Assembly: GCF_023701695.1 (NCBI RefSeq)
Contig: NZ_JAJOZC010000001.1
Location: forward strand, 1,860,001 to 1,924,000
Reading direction: 5' to 3'
Source of the DNA: Streptomyces sp. RKAG290
GTDB taxonomy: Bacteria; Actinomycetota; Actinomycetes; Streptomycetales; Streptomycetaceae
DNA: 64,000 bases
Under the pieces are notes generated by a model, which saw only the letters and a program-made list of their open reading frames with translations, had not been told where the DNA came from and searched no databases. Positions 23,912 to 32,094 of this stretch are shown in pieces (the stretch's first letter is position 1; each line of letters begins with the position of its first letter). The position numbers were made by a program, and so were the translations under genes.

Positions 23912-26206
23912 TCAGGGGGCATAGGCCGACAGGACCGTACCGTCTTCGAAGCTCAGGATCAGCGCGTCCCCCTGGGCGATGAGCGAGACGGAGGCCGGGT
24001 CGAGAGAGTCTCCGGGCTCAGCGGGCCAGCCGTTGAGCGCAGCACCCGTGGGCCTCGGCTCGCCCTCGGTGGCCATGGGGATGGCACCCGGCCCGTACCC
24101 CTCCACCACGATGGCGTTGTCTCCGACGATGGAGGGCACACCTGAGGTCTCCAAGCCCTCGCCGCACTCGCAGGTCGCCCAGCGCATTTGTCCGTCGTAC
24201 AGGCCCAGCGTGAACACCTGTGTCTTGCTGCTCACCACGACCAAGCCGTCCCGCGAAACTGCGGGGCGGTAGGCGATGTTCACGCCGGGGGCGGCAATGC
24301 GGCGCTTCTGCGGGTCCGTCACGTTCACGATCGTCAGGCCGTCCGAGCCCGAGCAGAGAAGCTGCTGCCCCTTCAGGACCGGCGTCCGGCAGGTGACGTC
24401 ACCTGCCGGGATACCGGCCAACCGTGAGCCGTCCGTACTCTTCAGGACGGTGACACCCTCGCCGACCGCAACGAGACGGCCGTCGTCCAGGACCAGTTCG
24501 GCTTCGTCAGCCCGCTCCTGCCAAGCTTCGTCCCACGCTTGTAGGTGCTTGCCGGTGAGCTCCTGGGCGATCAGTCGGCCGGCCCCGGTGCCCGTGTGCT
24601 TGGTGGCGTAGTAGAGGACGTCGCCGGACTGTACCGAGTCGGCCACCCGGACGCCGTCCGGCAGAGGGGCCCGCCACTTCTCAGCGCCGTCGGACAGGTC
24701 ACGGGCCACCAGGGCACCGCCCTCGAAGGCGTAGACGGTGGTGCCGACGACGGCTCCCACCGACGGCGAGGCCGCGCCGGCCCGGCCCATCGAGGTACGC
24801 CAGCGCTGCTTGCCGGTTGCCGCGTCCAGGACGGTGATGCGCTGCGGGCCGCCGCACACGAGGGACACACCCGCGAGCACGCACTCCACGCGGCCGTCCG
24901 CGATCTTGGTGTGCCAGGCCCTCCAGCCCGCCGGCTTGGTGGAGACGTCAGCGGCAGCTGCACCGAAATCACCGGTGCGGCCTGGATCCGCACCGGGTGC
25001 AACGACGGCTCCGGACTCCGTCCGCACCGCTTCCGAGGCGGACGCCGTCGGCTTTTTGGCGCCTCCGCCCGCATCGTCGCCGCCACCGTTGTCCGCCGTG
25101 AAGAGCCCCGGCAACAGCGTCGAGCCAAGAATCACGCACACCACAGTGGCCGCCGCCAATCCGATCCACCTTCCCTTGCCGCTCTTCCTCCCTACCGGGA
25201 CGGTCACTGGTACGACGGGTGAAGGACCGAGGCCTTGGCCGCCGAGTACCGGGGCGTGGAAGGGGAGCGGTGGCACGACTGCCGACGGTGCGGCCGCCTC
25301 CGCGGATCGAGCGGCGGCAGCGTGGGCGGCAAGCTGCGCCCGTATCGCGTCCGTCCAGGGGAAGGAGGCGCGGGCGGGGGTCACACGTTCCGGCAGCAGC
25401 AGATCCGCTAGTTGCAGAGGCGTCGGCCTGGCCGCCGCGTCACCGCGCAGACACTTCTCGATCACCGTCCGCAGCTGCGCCGGTACGCCGGACAGTTCGG
25501 CCTCACCCCGGGAGATGCGGAAGATGACGGCCGCCATGTCGGAATCGTCGAACGGACCACGCCCCGTCGCCGCGAACGCCAGCACCGCACCGAGGCAGAA
25601 CACGTCGGACGCCGGCACGAGCGACCGCGAGCCGTTGACATGCTCGGGTGAGATGTAGCCAGGGCTGCCGACCACCACACCGGTCCTGGTCAGCTGGGTG
25701 GCATCGAAGGCCTGCGCGATCCCGAAGTCGATCACCTTGGGCCCATCCGGCCCGAGGAGCACGTTGCCGGGCTTGAGGTCACGGTGCAGGACGCGCACGG
25801 CATGCATGTCGGCGAGCGCATGGGAGAGACCTGCGCCCATGGCCCTGACCACCGGCTCAGGCAGAGGTCCGCTACCCGCCAGCGCCTCGGCAAGCGAGGG
25901 TCCCGGCACATATTCGGTCGCTAGCCAGGGCAGCCGGCCACCCGGGTCACCGTCCACAAGGCCCGCGGTGTGCGGGCTGCGGACGGCCGCGGCGGCGTCG
26001 ATCTCACGGCGGAAGCGGACCCGAAAACCGTCGTCGAGGTCCAGATCGGCCCGAACGGTCTTCAGCGCGACCAGCTCGCCGGATGTGCCTGCCGCTCCGG
26101 CGGGCCTGGCCAGATATACCTCACCCATCCCGCCCGCGCCCAGCAGGCCTAAGAGCTGGTACGGGCCGATCAGCCGGGCCCGTCCGGCCGGAAGCAGCTC
26201 GATCAC
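23912..26206 (-). CDS. Ser/Thr protein kinase with extracytoplasmic PQQ-like domain
   Basis: A 764-residue PknB-type (Hanks) kinase. Kinase domain ~12-275: GAGGMGEVYLA loop, Lys49, HRDLKPGNV with catalytic Asp143, DFG Asp160 and GSPGYISPEHV. A Pro/Ala juxtamembrane region leads to one membrane helix near residue 345-366 (WIGLAAATVVCVILGSTLLP). The outer part (~425-764) has repeated PQQ/propeller-like strands (DAATGKQRWRTSMG; DLSDGAEKWRAPL; GLYDGQMRWATC), including four Cys that may form disulphides. GTG 26206 has AGGGGG upstream. It lies 28 bp after the next paralogous kinase gene and is probably co-transcribed. Ligand and substrates are unknown. Confidence 0.92.
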   Translation of the reverse strand: MIELLPAGRARLIGPYQLLGLLGAGGMGEVYLARPAGAAGTSGELVALKTVRADLDLDDGFRVRFRREIDAAAAVRSPHTAGLVDGDPGGRLPWLATEYVPGPSLAEALAGSGPLPEPVVRAMGAGLSHALADMHAVRVLHRDLKPGNVLLGPDGPKVIDFGIAQAFDATQLTRTGVVVGSPGYISPEHVNGSRSLVPASDVFCLGAVLAFAATGRGPFDDSDMAAVIFRISRGEAELSGVPAQLRTVIEKCLRGDAAARPTPLQLADLLLPERVTPARASFPWTDAIRAQLAAHAAAARSAEAAAPSAVVPPLPFHAPVLGGQGLGPSPVVPVTVPVGRKSGKGRWIGLAAATVVCVILGSTLLPGLFTADNGGGDDAGGGAKKPTASASEAVRTESGAVVAPGADPGRTGDFGAAAADVSTKPAGWRAWHTKIADGRVECVLAGVSLVCGGPQRITVLDAATGKQRWRTSMGRAGAASPSVGAVVGTTVYAFEGGALVARDLSDGAEKWRAPLPDGVRVADSVQSGDVLYYATKHTGTGAGRLIAQELTGKHLQAWDEAWQERADEAELVLDDGRLVAVGEGVTVLKSTDGSRLAGIPAGDVTCRTPVLKGQQLLCSGSDGLTIVNVTDPQKRRIAAPGVNIAYRPAVSRDGLVVVSSKTQVFTLGLYDGQMRWATCECGEGLETSGVPSIVGDNAIVVEGYGPGAIPMATEGEPRPTGAALNGWPAEPGDSLDPASVSLIAQGDALILSFEDGTVLSAYAP

Positions 26207-26234
26207 TGCACGATCCCCCTAGTCCTTTGGCGAT

Positions 26235-28715
26235 TTATCCGGGCAGGGGCACGGAGACCGTAGTGCCGTCGTCGTAGACAACCTGTACGACACCGCCCAC
26301 CGGCAACACCTCGGGATCGAGCAGTTCGCTCTCCAGGTCGACGCCATCGGTGACGGAGTCGTACGTCGGTGTCCTGCTCGGCCCCGGGGCGCCCGGAAGC
26401 CGGGTCCGTATCAGCGGGCCCGGGGTGCCATCGCGGCGGATCGGGACCGTGTACAGCGTCGTGCTGTCTGCCCAGACGACCGTGTCTGCGACGATCATGG
26501 GGTCGGAGACCGGGTTGCTCATCCCCGATGCGCGCTTCCCGTCGAGCGGGAACCGCGCCAGCGCCTTGCCGTTGCCCCGTCCCACAATGACGATCTCGTC
26601 GGGCACGCTCGGCACGAACTCGTCGCCCCTTCGCAACACAATCACCTGATCGTCGAGCGCCGTCAGCGACGCCCCGCCCACCAGCCCTGAGTCCACCGGC
26701 GCCCGCCCCTGTGCCTTGAGATCTCCCGTCGTGAATCGCAACACCGCGACATCGTCGCCGTAGCCGGAGGGGTCGTCGTTCGCAGAGCTCGTCTCGCAGA
26801 ACGCGAACCCTCCCCGTACCCGAAGGTCCCCACACCCCGAGTTCGTACCCTCGTCACCCCCCTGCACTGCCTCGCCGCCTGCGGTGCCCAGCACCGTTCC
26901 GTCCTTTGGCCGGAACGCCATCGGGGCCTCCTCGCCAATCGCGTACAGCACCTTGCCGTCGGTGGCGACCGGCCAGAAATTGCCCTTCTGTGCGTTGGAG
27001 ATGTCCTCCGACGCCAGTGGCCTCCGCCACTTCTCGGCGCCTGTCCTCAGGTCATATCCGGCGAGCCCCGCGCCCTGAGGTACCGATGTCGTGGCGGCGA
27101 AGACCAGACCACCGACGACGACCGGTGCGCTCTCCAAGTTGTGAGCGCCCCCGGACCGGGTCTCCCAGCGGACCTTCCCTGTCCGCGCGTCCAGGGAATG
27201 CAGCCGATCGCCCGCCGCGAGCAGCACGGAATCCCCGTACACGGTGGGCCGGGTGGCACCGGCGGGCATGAAGAACTGCCCACGAGGCCCCCAGCCCGCC
27301 CCGCGTGGGCCCAGGTTCTGCCCGGTGTCGAAGGTCCACATCCGGTGGCCGTCCGCCGCCGACAGCGCCTCGTACGTACCGTCGGTCAACCGGCAGACCA
27401 CCACTTGACGCCCCCCGGAACAGCCCAGCGGGTCCGCGGAGAACTTCCCCTTCCACGACTTCGTCCACCCCGACGGCCGGACGTCACGGCCGTAGGGAAC
27501 GGTGCCCGAAGCGTCCGGCCCGCCCTTCTCACCCACACCCGCCACGATGGTGGGAGCCCCGGGTGAACCCGCCTCGTTTGGGCCGCTCCCGTCGTTGCGC
27601 CAGGCCAGGTACCCGCCGGTCGCGGCTCCGAGCAGGACCAGCGCGACGAGGGCCGCGGCCAGAGTGCGCCGCCGGACGCGCCGCCCGGGTTCCGTGATCC
27701 CCGGCCCCTGCGTGGGCGCCACGTGCAGTCCCGGCGCGAAGTCCGTCCCCTGCGTAGGAAGTTGATGGGGCCCGCCCCTGCTCCCCGTGGCCGCCTCGGT
27801 CGGCGTGTAGCCCGGCAGCAGCGGCCCGTCCAGCGCGACGACCCGGGCCAGCTCCCGCCCGTACTCCGCGATCTGCTCGCCCACCGGCGCGGGCCACCCG
27901 GCGGCGGCTCCCGGTTCGAGCCGCCGGGCCAGCTCCGCGGCCGTGGGGCGGGCGGCGGGGTCGGCGGTCAGGCAGGCCTCCAGGACCGCGCGCAGTTCCT
28001 CGGGCACGTCCTCCAGGTCGGCCTCGACGTACTTGACCCGGTACAGGACGGCCGCGACCGGGCCGTCCCCGAACGGGTCGCGGCCGGTGGCGGCGAAGCA
28101 GAGCACGGAGGCGAGGCAGAAGACGTCGGACGCGGGTACGACGCGTCCGCTGCCCGCCACGTGTTCCGGCGACATGAAGGCGGGGCTGCCGACCATTCGG
28201 CCGGTGGTGGTGAGCGGGGTGGCGCCGGCGTCCCGCGCGATCCCGAAGTCGATGAGACGCGGGCCGTCGGCCGCGAGCATCACATTGCCCGGCTTCACGT
28301 CACGGTGGACGATCCCCGCCGCGTGGACGGCCGCCAGGGCGTGGGCGAGTCCGGCGCCCAGCAGCCGGACCTCGGCCTCGTCGAGCGCACCGGCTCCGCG
28401 GACCGCGGCGGACAGGGTCGGCCCGGCCACGTACGCGGTGGCGAGCCAGGGCACCTCGCTCTCGGCGTCCCCGTCGAGCAGCGGCGCGACGTGGGGGCCG
28501 GTGACGGACCTGGCCATGGTGATCTCGCGACGGAAGCGGCTGCGGAAGCCGGCGTCCTGCGCCACGTCGCGGCGGACCGTCTTGACCGCGACGGGATCGG
28601 ACCCGTCGCCCCGCTCCCCCAGGAAGACCTCCCCCATACCGCCCGCGCCCAGCCGGGCCCGTATCGCGTACGGGCCGATCTGTCTGGGCGAGTCCTCCCG
28701 CAGCGGACCCAGCAT
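26235..28715 (-). CDS. Ser/Thr protein kinase with extracytoplasmic PQQ-like domain (paralogue)
   Basis: An 826-residue kinase of the same plan as the downstream gene. Kinase domain ~12-285: GAGGMGEVFLG, Lys45, HRDVKPGNV with Asp139, DFG Asp156, GSPAFMSPEHV. Juxtamembrane ~285-360, membrane helix ~365-388 (LAAALVALVLLGAATGGYLAW), then a propeller-like ectodomain with ARTGKVRWETRSGG and YDLRTGAEKWRRPL. ATG 28715 was chosen because AGGGGGGAAG precedes it; an upstream in-frame ATG lacks this. The two kinase domains are clearly related, suggesting tandem duplication followed by ectodomain divergence. Confidence 0.92.
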   Translation of the reverse strand: MLGPLREDSPRQIGPYAIRARLGAGGMGEVFLGERGDGSDPVAVKTVRRDVAQDAGFRSRFRREITMARSVTGPHVAPLLDGDAESEVPWLATAYVAGPTLSAAVRGAGALDEAEVRLLGAGLAHALAAVHAAGIVHRDVKPGNVMLAADGPRLIDFGIARDAGATPLTTTGRMVGSPAFMSPEHVAGSGRVVPASDVFCLASVLCFAATGRDPFGDGPVAAVLYRVKYVEADLEDVPEELRAVLEACLTADPAARPTAAELARRLEPGAAAGWPAPVGEQIAEYGRELARVVALDGPLLPGYTPTEAATGSRGGPHQLPTQGTDFAPGLHVAPTQGPGITEPGRRVRRRTLAAALVALVLLGAATGGYLAWRNDGSGPNEAGSPGAPTIVAGVGEKGGPDASGTVPYGRDVRPSGWTKSWKGKFSADPLGCSGGRQVVVCRLTDGTYEALSAADGHRMWTFDTGQNLGPRGAGWGPRGQFFMPAGATRPTVYGDSVLLAAGDRLHSLDARTGKVRWETRSGGAHNLESAPVVVGGLVFAATTSVPQGAGLAGYDLRTGAEKWRRPLASEDISNAQKGNFWPVATDGKVLYAIGEEAPMAFRPKDGTVLGTAGGEAVQGGDEGTNSGCGDLRVRGGFAFCETSSANDDPSGYGDDVAVLRFTTGDLKAQGRAPVDSGLVGGASLTALDDQVIVLRRGDEFVPSVPDEIVIVGRGNGKALARFPLDGKRASGMSNPVSDPMIVADTVVWADSTTLYTVPIRRDGTPGPLIRTRLPGAPGPSRTPTYDSVTDGVDLESELLDPEVLPVGGVVQVVYDDGTTVSVPLPG

Positions 28716-29084
28716 GTGGCACTTCCCCCCTGGCACGCACGAGCACGTGACCGGCGGCAATCCTGACACGGGCGTCGCGGTGACGGCAGGGCCGCATAGG
28801 ACGAACGGCGCACTCCCGCACTACACCTGACGTGTTTTCAGCCACGCAGCGGGGGCGAACGCGGAGCGCGAACGGCGCACCTCGGGACCACAGGTGACGT
28901 GAACTCGGCCGTGGACAACGGAGGTGCGCCGCAATTTCGGCAGGGGTGGTGCCGGGACCGGCCACCCTCCAGTCCGGTGCGGCCCGCACGCCGCGCCGGA
29001 CTGGAGGGGGAGGTTCCGTCCGGATCAGGCCGGACCGAGGAAGGGACCGGGGCATGATCCGCACGAGGGGCCCAAGGGGAACGC
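28716..29084. other. 369-bp intergenic region
   Basis: No supported gene. It holds the promoter region of the kinase pair near 28716-28830, short GTGACGTG/ACGTG motifs (about 28828-28900) and the meaB terminator at 28965-29008. Confidence 0.6.
28965..29008 (-). terminator. Terminator of the thiolase-meaB operon
   Basis: CCCTCCAGTCCGG (28965-28977) pairs perfectly with CCGGACTGGAGGG (28996-29008); four or five further pairs with one G-T extend the stem inward. It lies about 80 bp beyond the meaB stop. Confidence 0.75.
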
Positions 29085-30044
29085 TCAGGCCTCTCCGGTG
29101 AGCCCTGCCACCAGTTCGTCCGCCGCCGTGTACGGGTCGAGCCGGCCGGCCACGATGCGTTCGGCGAGCGCGCCGAGGCGGCGGTCGCCGTGCAGGTCGC
29201 CGATGCGTTCGCGGAGCCGGGTGACCGCGATCGTCTCGACCTCGTGGGCGGCACGGGAGGCCCGCCGCTCGGCCAGGACGCCGTGCTCCTCCATCCACGC
29301 CCGGTGCTTCTCCAGCGCCTCGACCACCTCGTCGATGCCCTCACCGCGGGCGGCGACCGTCTTCACGATCGGCGGCCGCCAGGCACCGGGCCCCCGGGAC
29401 TCCCCGAGGCCCAGCATGTGGTTGAGCTCCCGGGCGGTGGCGTCTGCGCCGTCCCGGTCGGCCTTGTTGACGACGTACACGTCGCCGATCTCCAGGATGC
29501 CGGCCTTGGCCGCCTGGATGCCGTCACCCATGCCGGGGGCGAGGAGGACGACGGAGGTGTCGGCCTGGGAGGCGATCTCCACCTCCGACTGGCCCACGCC
29601 CACGGTCTCCACCAGGATCACGTCGCAGCCCGCCGCGTCCAGCACCCGGATCGCCTGCGGTGCCGACCAGGCGAGGCCGCCCAGGTGCCCGCGGGTGGCC
29701 ATGGAGCGGATGTAGACGCCCGGGTCGGAGGCGTGGTCCGACATCCGGACCCGGTCCCCGAGGAGCGCGCCGCCGGAGAACGGCGACGACGGGTCGACCG
29801 CGAGCACGGCGACCCGCTTGCCCTGCCGCCGGTAAGCGGAGACGAGCGCCGATGTCGATGTCGACTTGCCGACACCCGGGGATCCGGTCAGACCGACGAC
29901 GTAGGCGTTGCCCGCCAGCGGCGCCAGGGCCGCCATCACCTCGCGCAGCTGCGGCGACGCCCCCTCCACCAGGGAGATGAGCCGGGCCACGGCCCGCGGC
30001 CTGCCCTCGCGGGCCTGCTCCACCAGGGTGGGGACGTCCACCAT
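29085..30044 (-). CDS. meaB: MeaB/ArgK-type G3E GTPase, B12 mutase chaperone
   Basis: A 319-residue SIMIBI-class GTPase that gates cobalamin loading and protects acyl-CoA mutases from inactivation (family knowledge). P-loop GSPGVGKST at residues 54-62; then AVDPSSPFSGGALLGDRVRM, the Walker B-like LVETVGVGQSEVEIA and base motif VVNKADRDGAD. The helical dimerisation arm is the C-terminal ~60 residues. ATG 30044 (MVDVPTLVEQ) with GAGGAG upstream. It follows the thiolase gene by 41 bp. Possible partners are IcmA (14.5 kb) and a methylmalonyl-CoA mutase outside the window. Confidence 0.93.
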   Translation of the reverse strand: MVDVPTLVEQAREGRPRAVARLISLVEGASPQLREVMAALAPLAGNAYVVGLTGSPGVGKSTSTSALVSAYRRQGKRVAVLAVDPSSPFSGGALLGDRVRMSDHASDPGVYIRSMATRGHLGGLAWSAPQAIRVLDAAGCDVILVETVGVGQSEVEIASQADTSVVLLAPGMGDGIQAAKAGILEIGDVYVVNKADRDGADATARELNHMLGLGESRGPGAWRPPIVKTVAARGEGIDEVVEALEKHRAWMEEHGVLAERRASRAAHEVETIAVTRLRERIGDLHGDRRLGALAERIVAGRLDPYTAADELVAGLTGEA

Positions 30045-30085
30045 CACCGCTCCGTCTCCTCGTTGCCTGTTCTGCGTACTACGTA

Positions 30086-31288
30086 CTACTTGCCCGGAAC
30101 GCGGAGGATCAGTGCATCGCCCTGACCGCCGCCGCCGCACAGCGCCGCCGCACCGGTGCCGCCGCCGCGCCGCTTCAGCTCCAGGGCGAGGTGCAGCACC
30201 ACACGGGCGCCGGACATCCCGATCGGGTGGCCGAGCGCGATGGCGCCGCCGTTGACGTTGACCTTGTCCGAGGTGACGCCGAGGTCCTTCATCGACTGGA
30301 CGGCGACGGCCGCGAACGCCTCGTTGATCTCGATGAGGTCGAGGTCCTCGACGCCGAGCCCCTCCTTCTTCAGGGCGTGCCGGATGGCGTTGGACGGCTG
30401 GGACTGGAGCGAGTTGTCCGGGCCCGCCACGTTGCCGTGGGCGCCGATCTCGGCGATCCAGTCCAGGCCGAGCGCCTGCGCCTTGGCCTTGCTCATGACG
30501 ACGACCGCGGCGGCGCCGTCGGAGATCTGCGAGGAGGTGCCCGCGGTGATCGTGCCGTCCTTGGCGAAGGCGGGGCGCAGCTTGCCGAGCGACTCCGCGG
30601 TCGTCTCGGCGCGGATGCCCTCGTCCTTGGAGAAGAGGACCGGGTCGCCCTTGCGCTGCGGGATCTCGACCGGGGTGATCTCGGCCTCGAAGAGGCCGTT
30701 CTTCTGGGCGGCGGCGGCGCGCTGGTGGGACAGGGCGCCGATCTCGTCCTGGGCCGCACGGTCCAGTCCGAGCCGGGTGTTGTGCTTCTCGGTGGACTCG
30801 CCCATCGGGATGTTCTCGTAGGCGTCGGTCAGACCGTCGTACGCCATGGAGTCGAGCATCTCGATCGCGCCGTACTTGTGGCCCTCGCGCGACTTGGGGA
30901 GGAGGTGCGGGGCGTTCGTCATGGACTCCTGGCCGCCGGCCACGACGATGTCGAACTCACCGGCGCGGATCAGCTGGTCGGCCAGCGCGATGGCGTCGAG
31001 TCCGGAGAGGCACACCTTGTTGACGGTGAGCGCGGGGACGTTCAGCGGGATGCCGGCCTTGACCGCGGCCTGCCGTGCCGGGATCTGCCCTGCCCCGGCC
31101 TGCAGCACCTGGCCCATGATCACGTACTCGACCTGGTCGCCGCCGATGCCGGCCCGTTCCAGCGCCGCCTTGATGGCGAAGCCGCCGAGATCGGCCCCGG
31201 AGAAGCTCTTCAGTGAGCCGAGGAGGCGGCCCATGGGCGTACGGGCGCCCGCGACGATCACGGAAGTGGTACCGGTCGTTCCTGACAT
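30086..31288 (-). CDS. Acetyl-CoA C-acetyltransferase (thiolase)
   Basis: A 400-residue thiolase condensing two acetyl-CoA to acetoacetyl-CoA, or the reverse. Nucleophile Cys93 lies in [12 protein letters not shown]-terminal motifs are [17 protein letters not shown] (His) and [12 protein letters not shown] (second Cys). The [10 protein letters not shown] motif is also present. Length and motifs fit biosynthetic type II thiolases. It is the first gene of an operon with meaB, divergent from the epimerase gene across 134 bp. Confidence 0.95.
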   Translation of the reverse strand: MSGTTGTTSVIVAGARTPMGRLLGSLKSFSGADLGGFAIKAALERAGIGGDQVEYVIMGQVLQAGAGQIPARQAAVKAGIPLNVPALTVNKVCLSGLDAIALADQLIRAGEFDIVVAGGQESMTNAPHLLPKSREGHKYGAIEMLDSMAYDGLTDAYENIPMGESTEKHNTRLGLDRAAQDEIGALSHQRAAAAQKNGLFEAEITPVEIPQRKGDPVLFSKDEGIRAETTAESLGKLRPAFAKDGTITAGTSSQISDGAAAVVVMSKAKAQALGLDWIAEIGAHGNVAGPDNSLQSQPSNAIRHALKKEGLGVEDLDLIEINEAFAAVAVQSMKDLGVTSDKVNVNGGAIALGHPIGMSGARVVLHLALELKRRGGGTGAAALCGGGGQGDALILRVPGK

Positions 31289-31334
31289 GAGGCACAGCCC
31301 CTTGGAATAGGAGTGAACGAGGGTTTACCTGAAT

Positions 31335-31348
31335 GTACTGAGCGGTAC
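31335..31348. promoter_or_regulatory. GTAC-N6-GTAC palindrome between thiolase and epimerase genes
   Basis: GTACTGAGCGGTAC: the 4-bp arms are perfect and it shares the TACT-N4-GGTA pattern with the site at 11202-11217. It lies in the divergent promoter region. Confidence 0.3.
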
Positions 31349-31422
31349 GGCGCCCGTCATCCGGCAGCGGGTGTGATCGCGCGCACGTTGCGTAACCATC
31401 CCCGGAGCGCTGCACTGTTCCC

Positions 31423-31851
31423 ATGCTGACGCGAATCGACCACATCGGGATCGCCTGTTTCGACCTTGACGCCACTGTCGAGTTCTACCGCTCGACCTAC
31501 GGGTTCGAGGTGTTCCACTCCGAGATCAACGAGGAGCAGGGCGTACGGGAGGCCATGCTCAAGATCAATGAGACGTCGGACGGCGGCGCCTCCTACCTCC
31601 AACTGCTGGAACCGACCCGCGAGGACTCCGCCGTGGGCAAATGGCTGGCCAAGAATGGCGAGGGTGTGCACCACATCGCCTTCGGTACGGCGGACGTGGA
31701 CGCGGACGCCGCGGACATCCGTGAAAAGGGTGTCAGGGTGCTGTACGACGAGCCCAGGACGGGGTCGATGGGGTCCCGGATCACCTTCCTCCACCCCAAG
31801 GACTGCCACGGCGTCCTCACCGAACTGGTCACGTCCCGGACGGAGCACTGA
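31423..31851 (+). CDS. mce: Methylmalonyl-CoA epimerase
   Basis: A 142-residue vicinal-oxygen-chelate fold enzyme that interconverts (2R)- and (2S)-methylmalonyl-CoA. Metal and catalytic residues are visible: His7 (RIDHIGIAC), the HHIAFGTAD motif and the C-terminal Glu in CHGVLTEL. It supplies the mutase substrate and, in Streptomyces, the (2S)-extender unit for polyketides. The thiolase-meaB operon is divergent and the scy gene follows on the same strand. Confidence 0.95.
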   Translation: MLTRIDHIGIACFDLDATVEFYRSTYGFEVFHSEINEEQGVREAMLKINETSDGGASYLQLLEPTREDSAVGKWLAKNGEGVHHIAFGTADVDADAADIREKGVRVLYDEPRTGSMGSRITFLHPKDCHGVLTELVTSRTEH

Positions 31852-31954
31852 CCCGAGGGATACCCGGCCCGGTAGAGTGGGCTGTTCCGGGCCGGGGCCG
31901 GGTCGGGGCCGCGACGCGTCCTCAGCCGTTGATCTGTCACCATTCCCCGGGGGG

Positions 31955-31974
31955 ACCGTTCGCCGGCGAACGGT
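31955..31974. promoter_or_regulatory. Perfect 20-bp palindrome upstream of scy
   Basis: ACCGTTCGCC followed immediately by GGCGAACGGT, a perfect 20-bp palindrome 121 bp before the scy start. It could be an operator for control of polar growth or the terminator of mce; no T-run follows, and the lack of a loop favours a protein site. Confidence 0.5.
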
Positions 31975-32041
31975 ACTCGTTTGGAGTTATCGACCAGGGT
32001 TGGGGTCTCCCCTGCTCAGTGGGCATCCCCTGCTCGAACGA

Positions 32042-32079
32042 AGTTGAGAGCTTGGGGAAAGAGTTGAGAGCTCGGGGAA
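32042..32079. repeat. Tandem 18-bp repeat before scy
   Basis: AGTTGAGAGCTYGGGGAA occurs at 32042-32059 and 32062-32079 (one mismatch, period 20), after CCCCTGCTCGAACGA. It resembles a short dispersed sequence I recall from many Streptomyces intergenic regions; that resemblance is from memory. Confidence 0.6.
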
Positions 32080-32094
32080 GGATGGGACCGCGCA

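Noticed and set aside
28838-29344. Minus-strand frame extending from meaB into the 369-bp gap
   Set aside because: Different frame from meaB, Arg/Ser/Pro-rich and crosses the terminator hairpin.
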